Positions 18,742 through 26,151 are shown, counted from the stretch's first letter. The stretch: 64,000 bases of DNA from Sphingobium abikonense NBRC 16140 (GCF_001598335.1 NZ_BCYT01000013.1:1-64000), one strand, 5' to 3'. A program made the numbers and translations. Notes: a model not told the origin generated them from the sequence alone.

Positions 18742-19021
18742 GATATTGCTCCAGGCGCTTGTCGGTTTCCGCGATCATCCGCTCCCGCAATTCGGGATAT
18801 TGTTCCAGGATGATGACGTCCAGGGCGAGGTTCTGAAACTCGGCCAACCGGGCCAGACGACGACGGCTGGAACCATGGTCATGGGCGCCGGCGAGATAGG
18901 CGTCGATGGCCCAGCGCACCACCTGCGAGGGCGACACATTCTGCTTGCGCGCGACATCCTCGATGAGCGTCAAATGGCGCGGATCGATGCGAACCGAAAG
19001 TCTTGGGGATGTGCCTGTCAC
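18731..19021 (-). CDS. Ribbon-helix-helix protein, probable relaxosome accessory factor
   Basis: This 96-residue protein has an N-terminal RHH (SPRLSVRIDPRHLTLIEDVA, KQNVSPSQVVRWAIDAYLAG) and an alpha-helical tail. It is the first gene of the transfer operon, directly before traD and traA, and next to the candidate oriT. By position it resembles TrwA/TraY-type proteins that bind oriT and control the tra promoter. That role is inferred from context. GGAGG lies just upstream of the start. Confidence 0.75.
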   Translation of the reverse strand: MTGTSPRLSVRIDPRHLTLIEDVARKQNVSPSQVVRWAIDAYLAGAHDHGSSRRRLARLAEFQNLALDVIILEQYPELRERMIAETDKRLEQYHGA

Positions 19022-19265
19022 GTCCAGCCTCCATTATGGTGGCTGGTGGGGATTAAAAAGGCAGGGCAAGGCATAGCGGATTTGCTTGCCTGAGGCAAGT
19101 CATTGAGCAATTTGCAGAAAATGCCGTCCGCAAATGTCTGACGCTCAAACCACTGAAATGCGTGGTTTTCTACGGCTTTCAAAACTGTCAGACACTGTCC
19201 GACCCATTATTTTGAGATTTATAGTTTATTTTCAATGACTTCTTGCACCAGCCGGTGCGTTCGGT
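19022..19265. other. oriT: Candidate origin of transfer (oriT)
   Basis: This AT-richer intergenic stretch upstream of the relaxosome genes has several short inverted repeats: CTTGCCTGAGGCAAG (19085-19099) and AACCAC/GTGGTT arms (about 19152-19171). TGTCTGAC and TGTCAGACACTGTCCGA also occur. This is the expected site for a MobF oriT and the tra promoter. The nic site was not identified. Confidence 0.45.
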
Positions 19266-19495
19266 GTGCTTAAATCCTTGGGCTTGAATCTGGTGCCTTG
19301 GGACGCTTTGATCGGTGATGTCATGGGAGGGTCAGCCGTTCCGGCGGGGGACTGGACCGCCCATCGGGCGGCCAGAAATGCGGCGTGGAGAAGGCGATCT
19401 TCGAGCCCTGGGGGCGGGCCTGAAACTGGCCTGCAAGTGGGCGGAGCAGGACCAATGTTCGGAAAATCCCACGCGGCCCTGGCCGCGTCGAGCCG

Positions 19496-19639
19496 GCAGG
19501 GGATCGTGACCCGAACGGGCGGCGACGGGGCATCGCCCCGGCGCCGTGAGCTCGGGGAGGCGACAGCCCTGCCAAGGGGTGTCTGCGGCCCGGCGAATAG
19601 AGCCCCGGTCGGCGGTGAGGAACGATCCGCCGAGCCGCC
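19496..19639 (+). ncRNA. Structured RNA-like element, copy A
   Basis: It shares conserved blocks with 24731-24875: GGGGATCGTGACCCG at the start and GCGAATAGAGCCCCGGTC near the end. Stems: CGGC (19520-19523) with GCCG (19543-19546), enclosing GGGGC/GCCCC, and CGGGG (19553-19557) with CCCCG (19603-19607). A final hairpin GGCGG/CCGCC follows. Several stems pair with different bases in copy B. Both copies precede plus-strand genes; here it lies about 265 bases before the gene at 19904. I cannot assign it to a known RNA family. Confidence 0.6.
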
Positions 19640-19728
19640 AAACTTGTCGCAGAGCGCCAAGGGCCGATGCCCATCCACGGTCCTGTTCATCATCATCCAG
19701 CCCCTCCGCCGCTGCCCCTGGCAGCGGC

Positions 19729-19761
19729 CCGGAGATGAGGGTTCGATGCCCTCATCTCCGG
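19729..19761. repeat. Hairpin with TTCGATG loop
   Basis: CCGGAGATGAGGG and its exact complement enclose TTCGATG. Related hairpins with GGG(T/C)TCGATGCCC cores lie at 20152-20184 and 23355-23371. The core resembles a tRNA T-arm (GGTTCGA), but no tRNA surrounds any of them. It could terminate transcription in either direction. Confidence 0.5.
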
Positions 19762-19903
19762 CATGACCTCACCCAGAAAGATGCCCCCCGATGACCGCTC
19801 ATCCCGGGCCACGCAACCAAGGCCGGCATGGCTTCCTTTGCTCGTTCAGGTTGGATATAGAGAGGCTTGTCCGGAGCCCTATCTCATGGACAAGGAATAC
19901 CCC

Positions 19904-20122
19904 ATGGCAAAGACTGTGGAACAGGAACGCGCGGCGATTGAAGCCGAGCAAACAAGGCTCCAGGAGCGGTTGAAAGCGCTGGAGGAAAAAGAGCGGCAGA
20001 TGGCGATCGCCGCCGTTGAAAAATCGGGATTGCTAAAGGCTGAGCCAAAGAAGCTGACGACCATTCTCAGCCGGATCAAGACGCTGGGCATCGATGAGGT
20101 TCAAAAGCGCCTGGCAGCGTGA
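19904..20122 (+). CDS. Small coiled-coil protein
   Basis: This 72-residue, highly charged protein starts MAKTVEQERAAIEAEQTRLQ and continues in heptads to about residue 40, then ends with KKLTTILSRIKTLGIDEVQK. The shape resembles short sphingomonad plasmid proteins of the DUF6437 or TraC/TraD-like kind, but I am not certain. A run of upstream in-frame codons exists; ATG 19904 is preferred for composition. It follows RNA element copy A on the same strand. Confidence 0.6.
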   Translation: MAKTVEQERAAIEAEQTRLQERLKALEEKERQMAIAAVEKSGLLKAEPKKLTTILSRIKTLGIDEVQKRLAA

Positions 20123-20151
20123 AACCGATCGGCGCGGTCGCAGGCAGCACA

Positions 20152-20184
20152 TGGACAGGCCGGGCTCGATGCCCGGTCTGTCCA
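20152..20184 (+). terminator. Terminator-like hairpin after the coiled-coil gene
   Basis: TGGACAGGCCGGGC pairs with GCCCGGTCTGTCCA (one mismatch) around a TCGAT loop, 30 bases downstream of the stop. A partial copy of the AAAATTGGGGGG block follows at about 20203. Confidence 0.55.
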
Positions 20185-20234
20185 CATCTCGAAACATAAA
20201 ATTGGGGGGAGAGCCATGAGGCCCTCCCCTGTCT

Positions 20235-20456
20235 TCAATATTCGTCTGTCATGGCGCTGGGCACTGTATGGACCACCCGGTCGATGATCGTCATCGGCAG
20301 GGCGTCATAATCCCCTTCGTCGATGGTGATGTAGGCGCCTTCTTCCTCTATAACGTGCTGGTCGAAGAAGCTGTGGAGCGCGCGGCGCTGCGCATTGGCA
20401 ACAGCGGCGGTGAAGGCGGCGTGATCGGCAAGCGCATAGGTCGATGTGATCTGCAT
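20235..20456 (-). CDS. Small hypothetical protein
   Basis: This 73-residue acidic protein (MQITSTYALADHAAFTAAVA at the start, YITIDEGDYDALPMTIIDRV in the middle) has no recognised domain. The start follows AGGAGG at a good distance. About 93 bases upstream lies C-rich element copy 1, and further upstream a repeat shared with the next minus-strand gene, so regulation is probably shared. Confidence 0.6.
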   Translation of the reverse strand: MQITSTYALADHAAFTAAVANAQRRALHSFFDQHVIEEEGAYITIDEGDYDALPMTIIDRVVHTVPSAMTDEY

Positions 20457-20548
20457 GGCGTCCTCCTGTCGTCTTGAATGACAGGGCATGGGCGTCGTGC
20501 GGGTCGGGGTCGGGTCAAGGACGCGGGGCACAGCCCCGCGCCGCGCAG

Positions 20549-20640
20549 CGGGGAGTGGGGGTGCCGATTTTGTCGGGGGTGGAGCGCAGCGAAGCGGAGC
20601 GTAGGCCGCGGCAAAATTGGGGGCACCGCTCATCCTTGCA
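20549..20640 (-). ncRNA. C-rich stem element, copy 1
   Basis: Read on the minus strand it has AGCGGT, CCCCC, AATTTT, a variable hairpin, AAAATCGGC, a second C-run and CTCCCCGC. AATTTTG pairs with AAAATCGG (with one G-U), and the outer AGCGG can pair with CCGCT-type bases. The same layout recurs at 21563-21644 and 24566-24650, each about 100 bases before a minus-strand start codon. Confidence 0.6.
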
Positions 20641-20660
20641 CGCGGCGCCGGCCCGCACGA

Positions 20661-20762
20661 CATAATAGGAAGTCTGTGAGAGATTTTCCTTTCCTGTGGA
20701 AGCTCCGGCAAGGCGTAGCGCCGCGCGGTCCAAAGGGACCGTGCGACACGCGAGCGAGCAGG
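20661..20762 (-). repeat. About 100-bp leader repeat, copy 1
   Basis: It matches 21764-21864 over most of its length (GGAAGTCTGTGAGAGAT, CTGTGGAAGC, CCGGCAAGGCG, AGGGACCGTGC on the plus strand). On the minus strand its downstream end is CTTCCTATTATG, which could hold a -10 box for the gene at 20456. Confidence 0.6.
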
Positions 20763-20821
20763 AAATAGGTCCGCGTTGAAGAAGGAATTGGACCGAGCGC
20801 GAAGCCCGGTCCCCGCTGCCG

Positions 20822-21460
20822 TCAGGGGTGACGTCCGCAGTGGCAATATTGTTCGTCGATGCCGGTGAGGGAGCATAGATCGGCACCAAAGTCGGCGTAA
20901 CGCTCTTCTTCGTCCTCGACGTAACCGTGGTCATTCGCAATCACGACGGCATAGCGCTGGAGGTTCGGATCAAGCCGGTCGATGTAGCGCGCACATTGCT
21001 CACTGAACTGGCGGGCGTAGAGTTCAAAGGTAGCGCCTGCGGTGGCCCGCATCTCCGCCTCGGCGAGGCGCTCGGCGTCCGCTCGGAACTTCTCCAAAGC
21101 GATAAATTGCGGTGTGTCCTCGAAGCGCGAATCCGTGGACAGTAGGATGTGTTGGCGTTGTATGACCACGCGGTATGCCGGGCTGTCGACGGCGAGCGCT
21201 CGTAAGATTGTATAGCCGTTCGAGCGGGCGACCTGGTGTGCGATACGGCCGCTTAAGCGGTAGAGCCGGTCATATTCGGCCCTGAAGAAATCCCGTTCGA
21301 TGCAAGTTCTGGCGACGCCGATTGAGCGTGCACAGGTCTGGGATAGGGCGAGATATTTTTCGAGGAGACGAATAAGGCGGAAGCCGGTAGCTTGCGCCGG
21401 CCAGTAGCCCGGTTCGTGTGAAGCGACGATGCGAACGCTTTGGGATTTTGTATTGGTCAT
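20822..21460 (-). CDS. Conserved hypothetical protein
   Basis: This 212-residue, helix-rich protein starts MTNTKSQSVRIVASHEPGYW and ends with EEERYADFGADLCSLTGIDE and a Cys/His tail (QYCHCGRHP). No known domain, signal peptide or membrane segment is seen. The start is fixed by GGAGGCTCAC just upstream; the open frame continues upstream but runs through the C-rich element and is not coding there. Function unknown. Confidence 0.65.
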   Translation of the reverse strand: MTNTKSQSVRIVASHEPGYWPAQATGFRLIRLLEKYLALSQTCARSIGVARTCIERDFFRAEYDRLYRLSGRIAHQVARSNGYTILRALAVDSPAYRVVIQRQHILLSTDSRFEDTPQFIALEKFRADAERLAEAEMRATAGATFELYARQFSEQCARYIDRLDPNLQRYAVVIANDHGYVEDEEERYADFGADLCSLTGIDEQYCHCGRHP

Positions 21461-21562
21461 GTGAGCCTCCATTACGTAGGTGCTCCCCATCTCCATCGGA
21501 TGAGGATGAAGGCATCTGGGACGCGGTGTTGAGGCGGTCAGGGACGACGAAGTCGCCGCGAA

Positions 21563-21644
21563 GCGGGCAGCGGGGGAGCCGATTTTGTTGCTGCAGAGCG
21601 CAGCGAGGCGGCGGCAAAATTGGGGGGACCGCTGATCCTTGACG
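21563..21644 (-). ncRNA. C-rich stem element, copy 2
   Basis: It has the same conserved flanks as copy 1 (GGGGGAGCCGATTTT and AAAATTGGGGGGACCGCT on the plus strand) with a different internal hairpin. It lies 103 bases upstream of the minus-strand gene starting at 21460. Confidence 0.6.
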
Positions 21645-21763
21645 GCCGATCGACACCCAGCGTCATGCTTTGGCGATGAAGTCTCGTCTGATGCCGAGAT
21701 GTGAGAGCCTGCTGCTTTGCCCCCGAACACCCTGCGGGGTTCGGGGTTAACAGCAAAGCACCG

Positions 21764-21864
21764 CATAATGGAAGTCTGTGAGAGATCCTCTTTAGCTGTG
21801 GAAGCGCCGGCAAGGCGGTTCGGCGCGGGGTTCGCAGGGACCGTGCAACATGCGCGCGAGCCGG
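21764..21864 (-). repeat. About 100-bp leader repeat, copy 2
   Basis: This is the second copy of the repeat at 20661-20762, with scattered substitutions. The hairpin CCCCGAAC/GTTCGGGG at 21721-21746 lies between it and the C-rich element. The rest of the gap to 22036 shows no further feature. Confidence 0.6.
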
Positions 21865-22036
21865 TCTGACGATGACGGTCGCATTAGCCACAACCCGGTA
21901 TCTGCGCCCCCGCTAGTGCCTTCCGTAGCTATAGCGATAGCGGTGACAAATCACAGATCGACATGGTGATCTGCGTTCGCGCTCGAGCGGGGATTCATAG
22001 CCAACATGCGCGGCTGCTCGACTATGCTCGGTCGCC

Positions 22037-22336
22037 CTATTCTGGCCAGCGTTCGTCCTGCCAGTCGCGCGAGGCGTGAATGACATGAAGGATTGAGACC
22101 ACGGTCTGATCATTGGTCAGGGCATAGGCGATAATATATCGATAGCCGGTCACGCTTTTCTCGTAGGTGCCGGCAACGCGGCCTGGATGACCGGTTGCGA
22201 AATCACCGAGCGCAGCGCCTGTTTCACGGATACGCCGCGCGACCTTGGCGGCAGCGTCGGGATCATCGGCGGCAATATGGGCGATCTGCCGCCGAAAGTC
22301 TTCCAGCGCGGCAAGCGACCATTGGACACGCCTCAC
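22037..22336 (-). CDS. parE: ParE/RelE-family toxin
   Basis: This 99-residue toxin has VQWSLAALEDFRRQIAHIAA at the start and ends with SVTGYRYIIAYALTNDQTVV and ILHVIHASRDW, the usual RelE/ParE strands with the terminal HASRDW. Its start overlaps the antitoxin stop by 4 bases. The target (gyrase or ribosome) cannot be told from sequence. Confidence 0.9.
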   Translation of the reverse strand: MRRVQWSLAALEDFRRQIAHIAADDPDAAAKVARRIRETGAALGDFATGHPGRVAGTYEKSVTGYRYIIAYALTNDQTVVSILHVIHASRDWQDERWPE

Positions 22337-22593
22337 TGCTTAGGCGACCGCATACCCTCGATCATGGCATCGAGCTGGTCCATGGCTTCGTCGTGCGGAA
22401 TGGTTCGCCCGTTTTCGACGTCAGCCAGGCCGCGCTGAATGCCCTCGATGATCTGGAGTTCGCGTTCGACATAAGCGGTCAGGGCTTCTGCCGCCAGAAA
22501 GGACCGGCTCCGTCGCATTCCACTGGCAAGACGGTCAAGTTTTGCGCGGGTTTCTTCGCTTACGCGGATCGTCATCGTCGTGGTTGCAGTCAT
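22333..22593 (-). CDS. CopG/RHH-family antitoxin
   Basis: This 86-residue protein starts MTATTTMTIRVSEETRAKLD, an RHH strand and first helix, followed by RRSRSFLAAEALTAYVEREL. The tail GIQRGLADVENGRTIPHDEA is typical of antitoxins paired with ParE. An upstream in-frame ATG (22614) is possible but less likely. TTGT-AC-ACAA just upstream may be part of its operator. Confidence 0.88.
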   Translation of the reverse strand: MTATTTMTIRVSEETRAKLDRLASGMRRSRSFLAAEALTAYVERELQIIEGIQRGLADVENGRTIPHDEAMDQLDAMIEGMRSPKQ

Positions 22594-22654
22594 GCGGTTT
22601 TCTCCGTTGTACACAAGCTAGCACAAACGCATCACTTTGTCATCTCTTGGGCGA

Positions 22655-23233
22655 TTATGCCCATTCCAGGCGCGCCGTTTCATCCATGTCGGCAAGGACA
22701 AGGAGGTGCGTCAGGCGTTCGGCATTGGCGGCGACACCCGTCTCCAGGCAGCGCCGACGCACCGCCGGATGGGCGAGCCGCTCCCTGATCGGTTCGATGC
22801 CAATTTCACCAACATCATCGGGCGAAAGGCCAAGGCTTGCGAGCAGCGCGTGGGCATCGGTGGAAGCCAGATCGAGTTCCAGCCCGGCGTCGGAGGTCAG
22901 GGACACGCGCACCCGAATGTCGCGCGAATGGAGGCCGGGATAGATGGTCACGCGGCGCTGCCGAAATTGGGCCTCTTCCATCACCGCGACCACATCGGGA
23001 TCATGGTCGAACAGAGTGCAGATGGTGGCGAGCGCGATGGGGCAGATGCACGCATCGAACTGGTAGGAGAGGAAATTATGCTGCCCGTTTTCCGGGTCGA
23101 GCAGCACGGTTCCGAGACGATCGCCTTGCTCTCGAAGCAACTGTCGAAAGGCCGCGAGCTGCCGCGCGGAGATCGTGGCGTGCCGAAAGGCGCCGTCATC
23201 GGAATTGGTAGCGATGCGGAATCTGATGGACAT
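22655..23233 (-). CDS. Conserved hypothetical protein
   Basis: This 192-residue protein starts MSIRFRIATNSDDGAFRHAT. It contains GTVLLDPENGQHNFLSYQFD and ends with LLVLADMDETARLEWA. No catalytic motif or transmembrane segment is seen. It belongs to the run of small conserved genes between transfer and maintenance modules. Function unknown. Confidence 0.6.
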   Translation of the reverse strand: MSIRFRIATNSDDGAFRHATISARQLAAFRQLLREQGDRLGTVLLDPENGQHNFLSYQFDACICPIALATICTLFDHDPDVVAVMEEAQFRQRRVTIYPGLHSRDIRVRVSLTSDAGLELDLASTDAHALLASLGLSPDDVGEIGIEPIRERLAHPAVRRRCLETGVAANAERLTHLLVLADMDETARLEWA

Positions 23234-23354
23234 CTTGTCCTCCCTTGTTGGTCCGCTTTGCCGCGCCCCCTTTTCTCTTTGCTCTGGGAAAGCCGTTCAT
23301 GGTGCCCACCAGAAGCAAAACCGTCGGACGGGGTGCCGCCTCGAAGCGGCGTCG

Positions 23355-23371
23355 AAGGGGTTCGATGCCCC
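23355..23371. repeat. Hairpin with TTCGATG loop, second site
   Basis: AGGGG and CCCCT enclose TTCGATG, and flanking GGCG/GCGCC can extend the stem. It matches the core of the hairpins near 19.74 and 20.17 kb and lies about 120 bases upstream of the minus-strand gene starting at 23233. Confidence 0.45.
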
Positions 23372-23445
23372 TGAGCGCCGCATGATCAAGCAAGGAGAGG
23401 GACAAGAGGCCCCGGCCTTGGCCGGAGCCTCTCGGAACCGAGGCG

Positions 23446-24456
23446 TCAGCGCCCCTGGCGAACCCGAGCGGCCATGCGCTGCGGCGTCGGGCGGACGGTC
23501 TGATGGGCGAGCTTCACGACATGCAAAGGGACACCTGCCTGCCGCAGCTTCTGTGCGAGGTTCATCTGGATGCCGCTGCCTTCGCAGACCACGGCTTCAA
23601 CCGGCTTGAGGGCCAACAGGCGATCGTTGCGCACGAACGCGGCCTTGGCGCCCAACCTTCGATCCAGTCGGAACATGATGACCTTCACGCCTCGCGCTGC
23701 CGCCCATGCCTGAGCGATGGCGTCGCAGCCTTTCGCCTGCGCGGTTGTTGCGAGCACCATCTCCGGAATTCGGGCTTTGATAGAGTCCAGACCCTTCCAG
23801 AGCAGGTCATGATCTTCCCACTGCTGGCCGCCCGAGAAGGCGACGATGGGGCCTTCGGGACTGAACTGCTCGCGGCGTTCCCGGCCACGCGCTGCAAGGA
23901 AGTCGCGGGCTTCGATCATCGATGCGGTGACGCCCTTCGAAACCCGGCTGCCACGCGTCGGCGCGTAGGGGCGTCCGGTCTCCACACGGTAGACCTCTGC
24001 CGCATGGTCGCGCATGCATTCCATGGCGTCGCGGCACCCTTGAAGGGTCTGGCAGAGCATCTGCGCTTCTTCGATCTGGGAAGCGTAGATTTCGCTGGGA
24101 TCGAAGCTGCGCGCGAGGTCGCCGAGTTCCTTGGCGGCATCGTCTTCGCGGTCGTTGATGCGCTTCGCCACGACATGGAAGCTGTTGACGAAGCCCCAGG
24201 CGAGGTCGCCCGCGAAGGGTTCGAGACGGGTATCGCGGAACACGTCGAACAACGTCGCCATCACCATCTCGACTGCCGCGCGGGCTTGGTCAGGATCTGG
24301 CATTTCGAGCTGCTCGCTCTCGTCGACCGGCGAGAGCTTCGCGCGCTCGTCATGCTCGAGAAAGGCGTCGGCGTAGAGCGAACTGCGTTCGTCCGTACCC
24401 GTTTCGGTGGCGATGTGGCTGGCGAGATCGGCGAAGTTCGAGAAACTGTTGGTCAT
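23446..24456 (-). CDS. DUF2493-domain (SLOG-like) protein
   Basis: This 336-residue protein has a helical N-terminal part and a C-terminal Rossmann-like DUF2493 domain: IVAFSGGQQWEDHDLLWKGL, EMVLATTAQAKGCDAIAQAW and AARGVKVIMFRLDRRLGAKA. DUF2493 belongs to the SLOG nucleotide-binding superfamily, whose members sense or process nucleotide ligands, some in defence systems. Catalytic activity here is unknown. The start follows GGAGGCTCAA, the same leader as the gene at 21460, and C-rich element copy 3 lies 110 bases upstream. Confidence 0.75.
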   Translation of the reverse strand: MTNSFSNFADLASHIATETGTDERSSLYADAFLEHDERAKLSPVDESEQLEMPDPDQARAAVEMVMATLFDVFRDTRLEPFAGDLAWGFVNSFHVVAKRINDREDDAAKELGDLARSFDPSEIYASQIEEAQMLCQTLQGCRDAMECMRDHAAEVYRVETGRPYAPTRGSRVSKGVTASMIEARDFLAARGRERREQFSPEGPIVAFSGGQQWEDHDLLWKGLDSIKARIPEMVLATTAQAKGCDAIAQAWAAARGVKVIMFRLDRRLGAKAAFVRNDRLLALKPVEAVVCEGSGIQMNLAQKLRQAGVPLHVVKLAHQTVRPTPQRMAARVRQGR

Positions 24457-24565
24457 TTGAGCCTCCAAGGATTGGATGTCTCATCCGTTCGATGAGGCTT
24501 GCCTCAGGGCATGCGGTGGTCAGGGAGGTCAGGCACGGCGACCGGCTTGCCGTCGCCGCCGCCAC

Positions 24566-24650
24566 GCGGGGAGCGGGGGAGCCGATTTTCTGACGGAGCC
24601 GCGCCAGCGGCATCGGGCTGAAAATTGGGGGGACCGCTCATGCTTGACGG
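24566..24650 (-). ncRNA. C-rich stem element, copy 3
   Basis: Conserved flanks GGGGGAGCCGATTTT and AAAATTGGGGGGACCGCT (plus strand) enclose a third, unrelated internal hairpin. It is 110 bases upstream of the DUF2493 gene on the minus strand. Confidence 0.6.
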
Positions 24651-24730
24651 ACCGCCAACCCCGCATGCCACACTAGGCAGACACAAGAGAGGAATAGGGG
24701 TGTATAACCTCACCCTGCGTCACCATCCCG

Positions 24731-24875
24731 CAAGGGGATCGTGACCCGGATGGGCGGAGACGCGCTCGCGCGGCTCCGTGAGGTTAGCCGGGGTCGGCCA
24801 CAGGCCGGCGGCGGCTTAGCGAATAGAGCCCCGGTCCCGTCCGGCGCGCTGCGCGGGGCGGGATGCGCCGAACGC
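24731..24875 (+). ncRNA. Structured RNA-like element, copy B
   Basis: Second copy of the element at 19496-19639. Stems: CGGA (24755-24758) with TCCG (24775-24778), enclosing CGCG/CGCG around CTCG, and CCGGGG (24788-24793) with CCCCGG (24829-24834), enclosing CGGCC/GGCCG. The conserved single-stranded part is GCGAATAGAG. Bases differ from copy A while pairing is kept. It ends about 65 bases before the plus-strand gene at 24941. Confidence 0.6.
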
Positions 24876-24940
24876 GCAGACGGCTATTTCTGCGTCGGAA
24901 CATCGTTGGAACTTTTCAGCGTCGATCATAGACTGAGGTG

Positions 24941-25477
24941 ATGCAGGGGGAATCGAAAGCCTATCCAGGCGAAGTCGCGACACCGAACGATATCAGGCAG
25001 CTCGCCGACGAGTATCGCGGCGTGGCACATGATCTGATGGGCCGAGGCAAGCGCGGCAATCCTTCGAGCTGGGCGCCCGCGCGGATGACGGCAATCCAGG
25101 CAATCGAGCTTTACCTCAACGCGTTGCTGCTGGCGCGCGGCGTGAAGCCAGCCGAGATCAGAGGCTACCAGCATGACCTGCGCAAGCGCACAGCGAACCC
25201 CGCGGTATCCGCCCTGCGGCTGCGCCAACGCACGCTCGACCATCTCGGCAAACTAAGCGAAGGCCGAGAATATCTCTCGATCCGCTATGGCCCCGAACTG
25301 AGCGGCGACTTGTCCCAGCTCAATCGCCTGATGGCGACGCTCGACGAGGTCGCCATCAAGGTCGCAGGCGCGCTCGACAAGGCGAACGCTGCGCCGGCAA
25401 CGGCCGCTCCACCGGCGAGGCCGGGACCGTCAACGGTCCCGGCCCGCGGGGCGGCGCCTGTCGTCACATCGGCCTGA
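24941..25477 (+). CDS. HEPN-like hypothetical protein
   Basis: This 178-residue protein has a helical core (DIRQLADEYRGVAHDLMGRG, MTAIQAIELYLNALLLARGV) that resembles HEPN-type four-helix bundles. RGYQHDL recalls an R-x-H motif with shortened spacing, so RNase activity is doubtful. The tail is Ala/Pro-rich and probably disordered. It is one of few plus-strand genes here and follows RNA element copy B. The HEPN link is inference from pattern only. Confidence 0.5.
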   Translation: MQGESKAYPGEVATPNDIRQLADEYRGVAHDLMGRGKRGNPSSWAPARMTAIQAIELYLNALLLARGVKPAEIRGYQHDLRKRTANPAVSALRLRQRTLDHLGKLSEGREYLSIRYGPELSGDLSQLNRLMATLDEVAIKVAGALDKANAAPATAAPPARPGPSTVPARGAAPVVTSA

Positions 25478-25541
25478 TCCAGTCGATGGCTTCGCGTCCC
25501 GATGCTGTCGCTGGCGGGGTCAGGCGCGTGGCTAAACGCTG

Positions 25542-25748
25542 CTATGCTTCCCGCGCGGCCGCGGCGCGTTCCGCCCGTTCATAGGCGCGCTTGAGATTGT
25601 AAGGATGATTGCCGGCGCGAACGCTCAGTTTGTGTTCGCCTATGGTGAGGTCAAGGCCAATGCCGAGGCGATTGCACAGCTTGGCGGCTTCGTCACAGAC
25701 GTTTTCGATAACGACCGGACCTTCGACGTGGGCGGACAGGATGATCAT
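25542..25748 (-). CDS. Small hypothetical protein
   Basis: This 68-residue protein starts MIILSAHVEGPVVIENVCDE, with GIGLDLTIGEHKLSVRAGNH in the middle and a basic Ala-rich helix at the end. The open frame extends upstream, but composition changes at ATG 25748. Function unknown; it is downstream of the 109-residue gene on the same strand. Confidence 0.5.
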   Translation of the reverse strand: MIILSAHVEGPVVIENVCDEAAKLCNRLGIGLDLTIGEHKLSVRAGNHPYNLKRAYERAERAAAAREA

Positions 25749-25821
25749 GGCATGATCCTCAACACGGGCAATGCAGGAACGGCGAGCCCAGGGGTGGACT
25801 CGCCGGGAGGCGTGTGACGGG

Positions 25822-26151
25822 TCAGTGGACCGACCCGTCGTAGGAGAGGAGGAGATCGGGGCAGACGAGCTGATGTTCGGCGGCCACCAGCGACCAGGCG
25901 GCGGCGAGCTCGTCATGATATTCACAATCAACGATCGCATCGGCGCTGGCTTCGCCGAACTGGGCTTCCTCGAACGACCGGATATGGGCGGCGTCCGCAG
26001 CCTCGGTGATCGCGCCGGCGAGATGCGCGGCGATTTCATGACGGTTGAGCTGGTCGGCAGCCCGGCGGATGCGGGCGACCAGATGGGGGTTGAGGATTTC
26101 GATCCGGTGGGCGACCCCGGCGATCTCTTCAAAGCTGGCAAGCTGAAACAT
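25822..26151 (-). CDS. Hypothetical protein downstream of ssb
   Basis: This 109-residue helical protein (MFQLASFEEIAGVAHRIEIL, IAAHLAGAITEAADAAHIRS) is not a family I recognise. It starts one base after the ssb stop, so the two are probably one operon. Its acidic, helical nature could suit a partner of DNA-processing proteins, but that is speculation. Confidence 0.6.
   Translation of the reverse strand: MFQLASFEEIAGVAHRIEILNPHLVARIRRAADQLNRHEIAAHLAGAITEAADAAHIRSFEEAQFGEASADAIVDCEYHDELAAAWSLVAAEHQLVCPDLLLSYDGSVH

Noticed and set aside
19738..19754. tRNA gene (GAGGGTTCGATGCCCTC resembles a T-arm)
   Set aside because: No anticodon arm, D-arm or acceptor stem surrounds it.
19266..19766. 166-codon plus-strand open frame
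   Set aside because: It runs through RNA element copy A and hairpins; composition is not protein-like.
23503..24495. 330-codon plus-strand open frame
   Set aside because: Antisense to the DUF2493 gene, which has a good ribosome binding site and a recognisable domain.
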